Source: JAKQDH01 sp029558835
GTDB lineage: Bacteria > Planctomycetota > Phycisphaerae > UBA1845
Reading direction: 5' to 3'
NCBI GenBank assembly: GCA_035356615.1
Contig: DAOQSN010000023.1
Span: 24,380-88,379, forward strand
Length of the DNA stretch: 64,000 bases
The notes beneath the pieces were generated by a model. It worked only from the letters and a program-made list of their open reading frames with translations. It had not been told where the DNA came from and did no database searches. Shown in pieces: positions 1 through 7,386 of the stretch. A program made the translations under genes and the position numbers. Every line of letters begins with the position of its first letter. The first letter of the stretch is position 1.

Positions 1-163
1 GCGCCACCGATTCCGCTCCCGGCAGCGCCGAATCCGGGTAGTCGCAACTGGCCGGCGATTCGCACCCGAAGTCCATCACCGTATGCCCGTTGCTCTCCAG
101 AAACGCCTTGATCTGCTCTTTCGCGCGATAACCGCGGTGATCACAGGCCAGCGCGATCTTCAT
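1..163 (-). CDS. rpiB: Ribose-5-phosphate isomerase B, N-terminal part (cut by window edge)
   Basis: Only the first 54 codons lie in the window; the gene runs off the left edge. RpiB interconverts ribose 5-phosphate and ribulose 5-phosphate in the non-oxidative pentose phosphate pathway. The visible start has the family signature: a short hydrophobic strand, then CDHRGY at residues 7-12 (the DH-x-G/A phosphate-site motif), then DFG near 31 and DYPDSA near 41-46. The ATG overlaps the stop codon of the upstream fusion gene as ATGA, so the two are almost certainly co-transcribed and translationally coupled. The same neighbourhood (Sua5-type protein, LMW phosphatase, RpiB) occurs in Bacillus subtilis as ywlC-ywlE-ywlF, which supports the call. 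Confidence 0.93.
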   Translation of the reverse strand, partial: MKIALACDHRGYRAKEQIKAFLESNGHTVMDFGCESPASCDYPDSALPGAESVA

Positions 164-1281
164 AGCTCAATCTCCCGCAGACGGGCATGCAGCCCCGCCT
201 CGAGCACGTTGGCGCATGCCTCGTAGTCCTGTTCCGTCCCGCCGATCGGGTCCGCAACGTCCCCCGCGTCCAACAGCAACGCCACGCGCTGCCCGGCCTC
301 GGTGTCCAGTTGCAGCACCGCCGCGCGGTGTCCTTCCGTCATCACGAACACGTGGTCCGCTTCGCGCACCATCTCGGTTGTCAACGCCTGCGACCGGTGC
401 CCGGTCACGTCCACGCCCCGGCGGCCCATGACCGTCACGGCATGTTCCGCCGCCCCCCCGAAACCGCCGGCGGTGCCCGCCGACTCCACCACCACACCCC
501 GCGATGCCAACTCCTCCTGCGAGCACCCCAGCCGCTCGGCCAGCAGCTTCCGGGCAATCCCCGCCGCCATCGGGCTCCGGCACGTATTGCCCGTGCATAC
601 AAAAAGGAACGTCACCCTCGCCAGCCGATCCAGCATCCGGGCATCGTACACGCCCTCCCGGACGATTTCATACCTTCCGCTCTCCACGCGCACCACCGTG
701 GATGCCCGCCCGTGCCTCGTGCGCCCGGCATCCACCAGCACGTCCATCCTTCCGTCAAGTTCCGCGAGCACCTCATCGGCCGTAACCGGCGGGCGACGCC
801 CCGCCCGATTGGCGCTGGCCAACACGACCGGCCCCCCCGCCTTCGCCAGGATCGCCTGCGCCACCCTATGGTCCGGGCAGCGCAGCCCGATCACGCCCTC
901 ATGGTACAGCGCCTCCGGCGTCTCCGCGTCCAGCCCCGCCAACGCCGGGGCAGGCTGCATCTCCGCGACGCGCAGCAGCAGAGTCAACGGGCCCGGCCAG
1001 CCCTTGCGTGCCAGCCTTGCCCCAACCCCCCGCAGCCCCGGCACGTACCACTCCGCCTCGCCCGGCAAGGCAATGTGCACCGTAAACGGTTTCCCCGCCG
1101 ACCGCTCCTTCACCTCATGCAACGCGCGCCTGGCCGACTCGAGGTCCGCCCGCCCACCGACGCCGTACACCGTTTCGGTTGGTAACCCCACCAGCCCACC
1201 GCGGCGCAGCACGGCCGCCGCTGCCTCCACGGCCGCGGCCGGATCCACGCCCGGCTCTACGCGAATCACCTCCGTTCCCAT
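160..1281 (-). CDS. Threonylcarbamoyl-AMP synthase fused to a YwlE-like low-molecular-weight phosphatase
   Basis: This is a two-domain protein of 373 residues. Residues 1-215 are a YrdC/Sua5 domain (PTETVYG at 34-40, a Lys/Arg patch ending KPF near 64, WPGPLTL near 95, SANRAG near 156). That family makes threonylcarbamoyl-AMP for the t6A37 modification of tRNA. Residues 224-373 are a low-molecular-weight phosphatase: the P-loop CTGNTCRSP starts at Cys229 and a DPIGG segment near 343 supplies the general-acid Asp. The Thr inside the P-loop (CTGNTCRS instead of the usual C-x-GN-I-CRS) matches YwlE-type protein-arginine phosphatases, so arginine phosphatase is more likely than tyrosine phosphatase; that is inference. 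A GTG at 1299 would add six residues; the ATG at 1281 fits the family start better. Confidence 0.92.
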   Translation of the reverse strand: MGTEVIRVEPGVDPAAAVEAAAAVLRRGGLVGLPTETVYGVGGRADLESARRALHEVKERSAGKPFTVHIALPGEAEWYVPGLRGVGARLARKGWPGPLTLLLRVAEMQPAPALAGLDAETPEALYHEGVIGLRCPDHRVAQAILAKAGGPVVLASANRAGRRPPVTADEVLAELDGRMDVLVDAGRTRHGRASTVVRVESGRYEIVREGVYDARMLDRLARVTFLFVCTGNTCRSPMAAGIARKLLAERLGCSQEELASRGVVVESAGTAGGFGGAAEHAVTVMGRRGVDVTGHRSQALTTEMVREADHVFVMTEGHRAAVLQLDTEAGQRVALLLDAGDVADPIGGTEQDYEACANVLEAGLHARLREIEL

Positions 1282-1684
1282 GCCAAGGCCCCCGCGCACC
1301 GCATGCTAGGAGCCCCACCTGTGCTGTCAAGGAACCCGCCTCGGGCGCCGGTCGCTCGCGCCCCCTTCGCCGTCGGGCGTTGCCGCCGCACATGCACTCC
1401 GCTGCATGCCGGTCCCGAGCGAAGTCCCTTCTACGTTCTGTGCTATCGAGAAGTGCCGCCGTGTAAACGAGCCACAGAAGACGGACCGTAGGCATGCCCT
1501 GAGTGTCACATCAAAGGGCCGATACCACCCCCGAAACTCAGCGATGTACCAGATGCCAATCGCGGTCAGAAATGACGAAAGGCCCCGCTACGTACAACCG
1601 GGGCCGCTTGGACTACCCGTACCTGCCCTACACCCTTCCCGCCGGTCGCACCCCCTCGGCACGCAACCTCCACTCCCGGGCGCA
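1282..1684. other. Intergenic stretch, no gene seen
   Basis: About 400 bases between the synthase/phosphatase fusion and the 71-residue gene. Open frames here are short, rich in Arg/Pro and lack a ribosome-binding site. I see no clear promoter or terminator. Confidence 0.5.
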
Positions 1685-1900
1685 CTACGAGACCAGAGTC
1701 GGCGTCCCTGCAACGCTTCGCTCGTCCCGCAGCGCAAGTTGCTCGCGGAACCGCTCGACGAACGCTTCGAAGTTCATCAAAGCCTGCGTCGTCTCGGCCT
1801 CGAGCCGCCGACACGGCTCATCTGGCAGCGCGCCGGGAGCCGTGGACCAGGGAAACGGAAACTCTTGGGTGAATTGCTCAAGTCGGTCTGAAAGATCCAT
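1685..1900 (-). CDS. Small conserved-looking protein of unknown function (71 aa)
   Basis: I do not recognise the family. The product is acidic and looks soluble and mostly helical; the middle (LEAETTQALMNFEAFVERF) could form an amphipathic helix. There is no signal peptide, membrane segment or metal motif. The frame is credible as a gene because an AGGAGG lies about seven bases before the ATG and because a good sigma70-like promoter (TTCACA, 16 bases, TATATT on the minus strand, 1971-1944) sits just upstream. It lies downstream of the GbsR/MarR-type regulator on the same strand, but separated by the promoter, so it may be a target of that regulator rather than part of its transcript. Confidence 0.6.
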   Translation of the reverse strand: MDLSDRLEQFTQEFPFPWSTAPGALPDEPCRRLEAETTQALMNFEAFVERFREQLALRDERSVAGTPTLVS

Positions 1901-1943
1901 CCTATCCTCCTTGGCGTTCGGCCGACTGTAGCCCCATGGGTAG

Positions 1944-1977
1944 AATATACCACATTTACCGGAGTTGTGAAGTAAAT
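1944..1977 (-). promoter_or_regulatory. Promoter with overlapping dyad upstream of the 71-aa gene
   Basis: On the minus strand a -35 TTCACA (1971-1966) and a -10 TATATT (1949-1944) are 16 bases apart. An inverted repeat ATTTAC (1954-1959) / GTAAAT (1972-1977), 12 bases between arms, covers the -35 element and spacer. It lies in a local AT-rich patch of a GC-rich region. The dyad could be the operator of the neighbouring MarR-like regulator; this is inference. Confidence 0.5.
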
Positions 1978-2059
1978 TGTTATCGGACGACCGCCAAATA
2001 TCGGTGCCGAGCCCGCTCGGACACGCCTAAAGGCTATATCGGCAGCGCCCGCTGCCGAC

Positions 2060-2629
2060 TCAAACCGGTCGTCCCGACGGCGTGGCACTCGCCGCGTCTT
2101 CCAACCCCTGGGCCAAACCCCGCACCCCCACCGGGCCTGCGCGAGCGATAAGATTCGCGACCAGGTTCATCGCCTCGAAGAACTCGAGCATCTCGTCGAA
2201 GCGGCGCTGATACTGGTCCGCGAGGGCCCGGGGCGGACCGCTCAACCGCTCCCGTTCCTCCGCCACCATGGTCCGACAACGCTCGATCGTCTCCACGATC
2301 GGCTCGACTTCCCGGCGGCGACGTTCCCGACTGATCGTCTCGAACATCTGCCAGACGTCCGTATCCGCCTGGAAATACTCCTTCCGGTCTCCCCGTCGAT
2401 GTACCCGCTGCACCAACCCCCAGTTCACGAGTTGGCGCAGGTTCATACTCGCATTGCCGCGCGACACCTCCAGGTGCCGCATCACGTCATCCGTGCACAG
2501 TGGTTCCGGCGCGAGGTACAACAGGGCGTGGATCTCCGCCATGGTGCGGCTGATCCCCCAGCTTGCGCCCATCTCGCCCCAGCGCCGGATGTAGAGATTG
2601 CGCGCCGCCGCGAGCGGTTCGTTCGACAT
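2060..2629 (-). CDS. GbsR/MarR-family winged-helix transcriptional regulator
   Basis: A 189-residue protein with the GbsR-like subgroup pattern of the MarR superfamily. The N-terminal helix carries GEMGASWGISRTMAEIHALL near residues 18-37. The winged helix-turn-helix follows (DDVMRHLEVSRGNASMNLRQL near 47-67), then the wing VQRVHRRGDRKEYF. The C-terminal half is charged helices likely used for dimerisation. Members sense osmolytes or other small ligands and repress nearby genes; the ligand here is unknown. A strong GGGAGGGG ribosome-binding site precedes the ATG. A dyad overlapping the likely -10 region of its own promoter suggests autoregulation. Its neighbours give no pathway hint beyond the 71-residue gene downstream. 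Confidence 0.88.
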   Translation of the reverse strand: MSNEPLAAARNLYIRRWGEMGASWGISRTMAEIHALLYLAPEPLCTDDVMRHLEVSRGNASMNLRQLVNWGLVQRVHRRGDRKEYFQADTDVWQMFETISRERRRREVEPIVETIERCRTMVAEERERLSGPPRALADQYQRRFDEMLEFFEAMNLVANLIARAGPVGVRGLAQGLEDAASATPSGRPV

Positions 2630-2660
2630 GCGAACCCCTCCCGCTGACTGCTCTGCCTAG

Positions 2661-2679
2661 CCTGCACTATATACGCAGG
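2661..2679 (-). promoter_or_regulatory. Candidate autoregulatory dyad upstream of the GbsR-like gene
   Basis: CCTGC (2661-2665) and GCAGG (2675-2679) form an inverted repeat with a nine-base centre that contains TATA-rich sequence (TATAGT on the minus strand), which would serve as a -10 element. The position, about 30 bases before the start codon, fits a repressor site. The arm length is short, so this is tentative. Confidence 0.35.
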
Positions 2680-2907
2680 AACGGCGGGGTGCGGTTCACT
2701 CCTACCCGGTCTTTTCCCCCGCGCCTTCCCCCGGGGCCCACGCCGCACCCCCATCGACGCCACCGGGCGGGCTCAGCGAACCTCGCCCAGCCAGCGTGGG
2801 CGCCCCACGGCCGACATAGACGTTGCCGGATCGTCCGGCGCTCAGAGCACCCGCTGCGGACCCGGACCCTTTCAACCGGCTGCCGCCTCGTCGCCCGCAC
2901 CGACCCA

Positions 2908-3429
2908 TCAACTGCTGCCCAACAACCCGGCCAAGTCCAGATTGCTGAGGTCCACGCCGCTGAGATCCACGCCGCTGAGGTCCACGGTGGTCGAGCTGCT
3001 GTCTGCGGAGTTGTTCCCCGACGAATTCGCACTGCTGCCGCCGCCGAAGTCCGGCGCGGGAATCACGTCCGGCAGCACAGTCGGCACGCGCCCGCCGCGT
3101 AACAGCACAACGTTGTGGATAGCGGTAATCGCATCCTCGATCGCCTGGAACATGATCCGCGCCATCTCCGCCAACGCCTGGGAGCGCACGGAAGGCTGCA
3201 TCTCAAAGGTCACTTCGGGGTGCGCAAACAGCATGCTGTCGTGCGCCGCCTTGTACTGCGCCAACCCGGCGTTCACCATGTGGCCCGGCGCTCGTTCCGC
3301 CACCGCCTCCGCGCCCGCGCTCTCATACACCGGCGTCGTGATGATCACCTGCCCGCTCACCGACGACGCCCACGCCACGCAGGCCACCAGCACTACGATC
3401 GCAAGCCCACCCGTTCGCTGACCGATCAT
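2908..3429 (-). CDS. Secreted protein of unknown function with a pentapeptide-like leucine/aspartate tail
   Basis: The product is 173 residues. It starts MIGQRTGGLAIVVLVACVAW and continues to a likely signal-peptidase site near VSGQ, so it is exported. The middle is helical (MVNAGLAQYKAAHDSML, then MARIMFQAIEDAITAIHN). The C-terminus is Gly/Ser/Asn-rich and ends with four five-residue units of the type D-L-S-G-V (VDLSGVDLSGVDLSNLDLAGL), resembling a minimal pentapeptide repeat; four units cannot form a full beta-helix. A longer frame upstream exists, but AGAAGGGA precedes the ATG at 3429 and the signal peptide begins there. I do not recognise a family. It is flanked by the regulator downstream and gyrA upstream, with no evident functional link. 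Confidence 0.7.
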   Translation of the reverse strand: MIGQRTGGLAIVVLVACVAWASSVSGQVIITTPVYESAGAEAVAERAPGHMVNAGLAQYKAAHDSMLFAHPEVTFEMQPSVRSQALAEMARIMFQAIEDAITAIHNVVLLRGGRVPTVLPDVIPAPDFGGGSSANSSGNNSADSSSTTVDLSGVDLSGVDLSNLDLAGLLGSS

Positions 3430-3631
3430 GACTGCATCCCTTCTGTTCGTGAGCCGCCCTCGCTCGCCCCCCGCCGCCATCCGGGGCCGGCAACCACCCG
3501 CGCCGGCGTTCCCTCCATTATTCGCTCTATCGGCCTGTCCTCCAAGCTGCCGTTGCTTTTCATCGGCCCCGCGCCGGGGCGCTCCCTCTGGAACCGCCCC
3601 GTACCGACGGCAGACCGCCGCGCCCCCACGG

Positions 3632-3663
3632 GGTGGCATGGCCAAGCGCAGCGCCGCCATGCC
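3632..3663. repeat. Dispersed palindromic repeat, family A (single arm)
   Basis: The unit has GGTGGCATGGCCAAGC at its left side and GCCGCCATGCC at its right; GGCATGGC and GCCATGCC can pair around a 13-base loop. The same unit recurs at 44,0 kb, 44,29 kb and 58,18 kb, in both orientations, always between genes. It resembles REP/BIME elements. Confidence 0.7.
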
Positions 3664-3704
3664 GTCAGGGGGCTGCGTGCGAGTGTCGCCACCCTCGTAC
3701 CCTT

Positions 3705-6383
3705 CTACACCGGACCGGCTTCCCCGGGTGCGTCCGCCGAGGCGGTCGGATCCGTGGCCGGCGGTACGTCCGCCGCGCCGGCGTCCGGCACGCTGCCTTC
3801 TGCCGTCTCCCCCCCTCGGTCCGCCGCCGTCTCGGCCGACTCCGGCGAACCGGCGTCCTCCTCTTCGTCCTCCTCCTTGACGATCCTGGCGACGGCCACC
3901 ACCTTGTCGTCCTCTTCGAGCCGGATGAGCCGGACGCCCTGCGTCGCCCGTCCGATCTCGCGCACGGCCGACAGGTCCGTACGCAGCATGAACCCGTTGG
4001 CCGTGATGAACATCAGCTCATCTTCATCCTGCACCGCGCGAATGGCCACCACGTCACCGTTGCGCTCCGTCGCCCGGATGTTGATGACGCCCTTGCCGCC
4101 GCGCCGCGTCTTGCGGTACTCCTCGATGGCCGTGCGCTTGCCATAGCCGTTCTCGCAGATCGTCAGCACGGAGGCCCCCGGCTCGATCGCCACCATCGAC
4201 ACCACGGCATCATCGGCAGCCAGGGTCATGCCGCGTACGCCGCGGGCCGCCCGCCCCATCGCCCGCACGTCGCTCTCCTCGAACCGGATGGCCATGCCCC
4301 GCCGCGTCCCCAGCACGATCTCGTTCGTCCCGGCGGTGCGCTCCGCGTTCATCAGCGTGTCGTCGGGATCCAAGTTGATGGCGATGATCCCGTCCGCCCG
4401 CGGGCGGCTGAACGCCTGGATGGGCGTCTTCTTCACGGTCCCCTTGGCCGTGGCGAAGAACACGTACGCCTCCTCGAACTCGCGCACCGGGAGCACCGCC
4501 CGGTGCGTCTCCCCCTCGCGCATGCGCAGCAGGTTGGCGATCGACCGCCCGCGCGACGTGCGGCTCATCACCGGCACCTCGTACACGCGCAGCCAGTACA
4601 ACCGCCCCCGACTCGTGAAGAACAGCAGCGTGTCGTGAGTCGAAACGACGAAGAGATGTTCAAGGAAGTCCCCCTCCTTGGCTGCTCCGCCGCGCACGCC
4701 GCGCCCGCCGCGGCCCTGCTTGCGATACGTATCCACGTCCGTCCGCTTGATGTACCCCTCGTGCGAGATCGTCACCACCACCTGCTCGTCGGGGATCAGC
4801 TCCTCCATGCGGAAGTCCTCGACGGCGCCGACGATCTCCGTGCGCCGGGGGTCGGGGAACTTCCTGCGCAGTTCCATCAGGTCCGCCTCGATCAACTGGT
4901 GCACCAGGCGCTCGTCCCGCAGGATGGCCTCGTACCGGTCGATCTCCTCCACCAGCTTACGGTACTCAGCGGCCAGCTTTTCCACCTCCAGCCCGGTAAG
5001 CCGCTGGAGTTGCATACCCAGGATCGCGTCCGCCTGCACGTGCGTCAGGTGATAGTCCGCCCCGGTGCAGCGCCTGACGAAGACTTCCGGCAGCAGCTTG
5101 CGCAGGGCGATCTCCTCCTTCAGCCGCAGCGCCCTCGCCATCAGGCCCGCACGCGCGGACGGGACGTCGGGCGACTTCTTGATCAGCTCGATGATCGCGT
5201 CGATGTCCCCCACCGCCAGGATGATCCCTTCCAGAATGTGCGCCCGCTGCTTGGCCCGCCGCAGCAGGAACGCCGTCCGCCGCCGGATCACCTCCCGCCG
5301 GTAGTCCAGGTACAGTTCCAGAAGCTGCTTGAGCGACAACGTCCGCGGCTGGCGGTCCACCAGCGCGATGTTCATGATGTGGAAGTGGCTCTGCAGCGGC
5401 GTGTACTGGAAGAGCTGGTTGATGATGACGTCTTCGTTCGCCTCCCGTTTCAGGTCGATCTCGATGCGCACCGGGGACTTGCGATCGGAGGCGTCGTTGA
5501 CGGCCGCCACGTCCTTGATCTGCCCGCTCTTCACCGCCGCCGCGATCCGCTCCGTGATCGTGCTCCGCAGCACGCCGAAGGGAATCTCGTAAATGACGAT
5601 CGTCCGCTTGCCGCTCTTGCTCTCCTCGACGCGCACGCGACCGCGCATCACGACGCTGCCGCGCCCGGTGGCGTAGGCCTCCCGCACCCCCCCCAGCCCG
5701 CAGATCTGCCCGCCGGTCGGGAAGTCCGGCGCCGGCACGATCCGCATCAGCTCGTCCAGCGTGATGTGCGGGTTGGCGAGACAGTCCAGCAATGCATCGC
5801 AGACCTCCGCCGTGTTGTGCGGCGGGAGGGCGGTGGCCATCCCCACCGCGATCCCCGTCGCCCCGTTCACCAGCAGGTTCGGGAACTTGCCCGGCAGGAC
5901 CGTCGGCTCCTCCCGCGAGTTGTCGTAGTTGGGGACGAAGTCGACGGTCTCATACTCCAGGTCCTCAAGCATCGCCACCGCGGCGTGCGTCATGCGCGCC
6001 TCGGTGTACCGCATGGCGGCCGGGGGGTCCCCGTCGATCGAACCGAAGTTCCCCTGCCCCTCGATCAGCGTTTCCCGCATGTTCCAGGGCTGCGCCAGCC
6101 GCACCAGCGTCGGGTAGATCACCGCGTCGCCGTGCGGATGGTAGTTACCGCTGGTATCACCGCTGATCTTCGAGCACTTCTTCGTCTGGGCGCGCGGGCC
6201 TAAGTTCAGGTCGTTCATCGCCACCAGGATGCGCCGCTGCGAGGGCTTCAGCCCGTCGCGCCCGTCCGGCAGCGCCCGCGACATGATGACGCTCATCGAG
6301 TAGGTCAGGTACGAGTCCTGCATCTCGTCAATGAGCGGATGATTGTGAATACGTTCCGGCACGGCTGCCGCAGGTTCGGCCAT
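3705..6383 (-). CDS. gyrA: DNA gyrase subunit A
   Basis: The product is 892 residues, normal for GyrA. The gyrase breakage-reunion domain is complete: the QRRILVAM region near 49, HPHGDAVIYP at 82-91, and GQGNFGSIDGD before AAMRYTEAR, whose catalytic Tyr is residue 126. The C-terminal beta-pinwheel carries the GyrA-box-like TRRGGKG and a related GRGGRGVRG, which separates it from ParC. It cuts and reseals DNA to introduce negative supercoils together with GyrB (not in the window). The tail is acidic and low-complexity. The ATG at 6383 has AGGAGCG about 10 bases upstream; a 24-residue upstream extension lacks family support. The quinolone-determining positions are unusual: Ala replaces Ser83 and Pro replaces Asp87 (E. 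coli numbering). Confidence 0.97.
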   Translation of the reverse strand: MAEPAAAVPERIHNHPLIDEMQDSYLTYSMSVIMSRALPDGRDGLKPSQRRILVAMNDLNLGPRAQTKKCSKISGDTSGNYHPHGDAVIYPTLVRLAQPWNMRETLIEGQGNFGSIDGDPPAAMRYTEARMTHAAVAMLEDLEYETVDFVPNYDNSREEPTVLPGKFPNLLVNGATGIAVGMATALPPHNTAEVCDALLDCLANPHITLDELMRIVPAPDFPTGGQICGLGGVREAYATGRGSVVMRGRVRVEESKSGKRTIVIYEIPFGVLRSTITERIAAAVKSGQIKDVAAVNDASDRKSPVRIEIDLKREANEDVIINQLFQYTPLQSHFHIMNIALVDRQPRTLSLKQLLELYLDYRREVIRRRTAFLLRRAKQRAHILEGIILAVGDIDAIIELIKKSPDVPSARAGLMARALRLKEEIALRKLLPEVFVRRCTGADYHLTHVQADAILGMQLQRLTGLEVEKLAAEYRKLVEEIDRYEAILRDERLVHQLIEADLMELRRKFPDPRRTEIVGAVEDFRMEELIPDEQVVVTISHEGYIKRTDVDTYRKQGRGGRGVRGGAAKEGDFLEHLFVVSTHDTLLFFTSRGRLYWLRVYEVPVMSRTSRGRSIANLLRMREGETHRAVLPVREFEEAYVFFATAKGTVKKTPIQAFSRPRADGIIAINLDPDDTLMNAERTAGTNEIVLGTRRGMAIRFEESDVRAMGRAARGVRGMTLAADDAVVSMVAIEPGASVLTICENGYGKRTAIEEYRKTRRGGKGVINIRATERNGDVVAIRAVQDEDELMFITANGFMLRTDLSAVREIGRATQGVRLIRLEEDDKVVAVARIVKEEDEEEDAGSPESAETAADRGGETAEGSVPDAGAADVPPATDPTASADAPGEAGPV

Positions 6384-6476
6384 ATCGTGTTCGCTCCTGT
6401 CCCCGGGCGGGCGGCCAACCCCGGGCACCCGCAACGCACCCCGGCGCCCTTCCACCGCCCCGCCCGATCCATATCG

Positions 6477-6504
6477 ATTGTACTGGCCCCACCCACCACG
6501 GCAA
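6477..6504 (-). promoter_or_regulatory. Likely gyrA promoter
   Basis: On the minus strand TTGCCG (6504-6499) and TACAAT (6482-6477) are separated by 16 bases. The predicted transcript would have a leader of about 90 bases before the gyrA ATG. Spacing and -10 are good; the -35 is moderate. Confidence 0.5.
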
Positions 6505-7386
6505 TCCGCGCCCGCACCTTCACAGACGGTGACGCTCTCACAAGCGTCAGACAGGTTGGCACCTGCGGCCTGTGCTCAGGACAGGTACCCGCAGCGGACG
6601 GGCTTGGCGGCGTCCGGCAGGGGGATTCGCGATTCACTGCGGGTCTTTCGACCGGCAGGGCCGCCTAGCCCTTCACAACGGGGATATGTTGCGAGGTGGG
6701 CGCAGCCCACCCCCTTGAACGCGGGGGAACGCAGATGCCCCTGACCAGACACCCCCTGCTCTTCGCCGGAGAGACCCTCGAACACAGGCCCAGCCCGCCA
6801 ACGCCCCGCGCGTTTCCCGACCGCGTGCCGGTGCGGCACGAGGTGAGTCACCTCGGCCACGGGCCCACCCCGTGACCGACCGCTGGGGGCGGTTCGGCTC
6901 TCGGTCATCGCCCGAGCTTTCCGGGTCCCGGCGCCGACGTAAACGCCCGCAAGCGGCGTTCGCAGCGCAGTGCCCTCCGGGGACGCGTTACCAGCCCGTC
7001 TCCTCCGCGACGACTGACTCAGCGCCACGCCCGTCGGCACCACGCAACCCCTCTCTGCCGCCCCCAGAAGCCTCGCGTCCCCTCGTACGCCACCCCGCGG
7101 ACCATCCCATCCAGTTGCAGCGCTACGGGCTCGCAACGTCAGCACCCTGCGTCCTGCAACATCGGCCCCCCGCGGCGGTAGCGCTAGCCCCCCGCAGCCG
7201 ATGTAGGCGAAGTCCGACGTCCCGCGTCTCGAAACCTCCCCGACAAACCCACGGTCCCTCGTCCCACCGCTCTGGCAACCGGACGTGCACCGGGTATCAT
7301 GGGCCGACCGTCGGCCCGGAGCGGGCAACCCGGCGCACCGTTGCTCGCGTCCCGGTTTCCTGCATCGCCGACTCGGGAAGACCCGC
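6505..7386. other. Intergenic stretch between divergent gyrA and RNase D, no gene seen
   Basis: About 880 bases. The open frames on both strands are Arg/Pro/Gly-rich and resemble nothing, so I regard them as chance frames in GC-rich DNA. A segment near 7160-7205 (two CCCCCCGC-containing stretches followed by CGATGTAG) recalls the centre of the MITE-like elements at 47.4 and 57.4 kb, so degenerate repeat copies may be present. Confidence 0.45.

Noticed and set aside
3633..6203. An 856-codon plus-strand frame antisense to gyrA
   Set aside because: Clear shadow of gyrA, His/Arg-rich, no domain.
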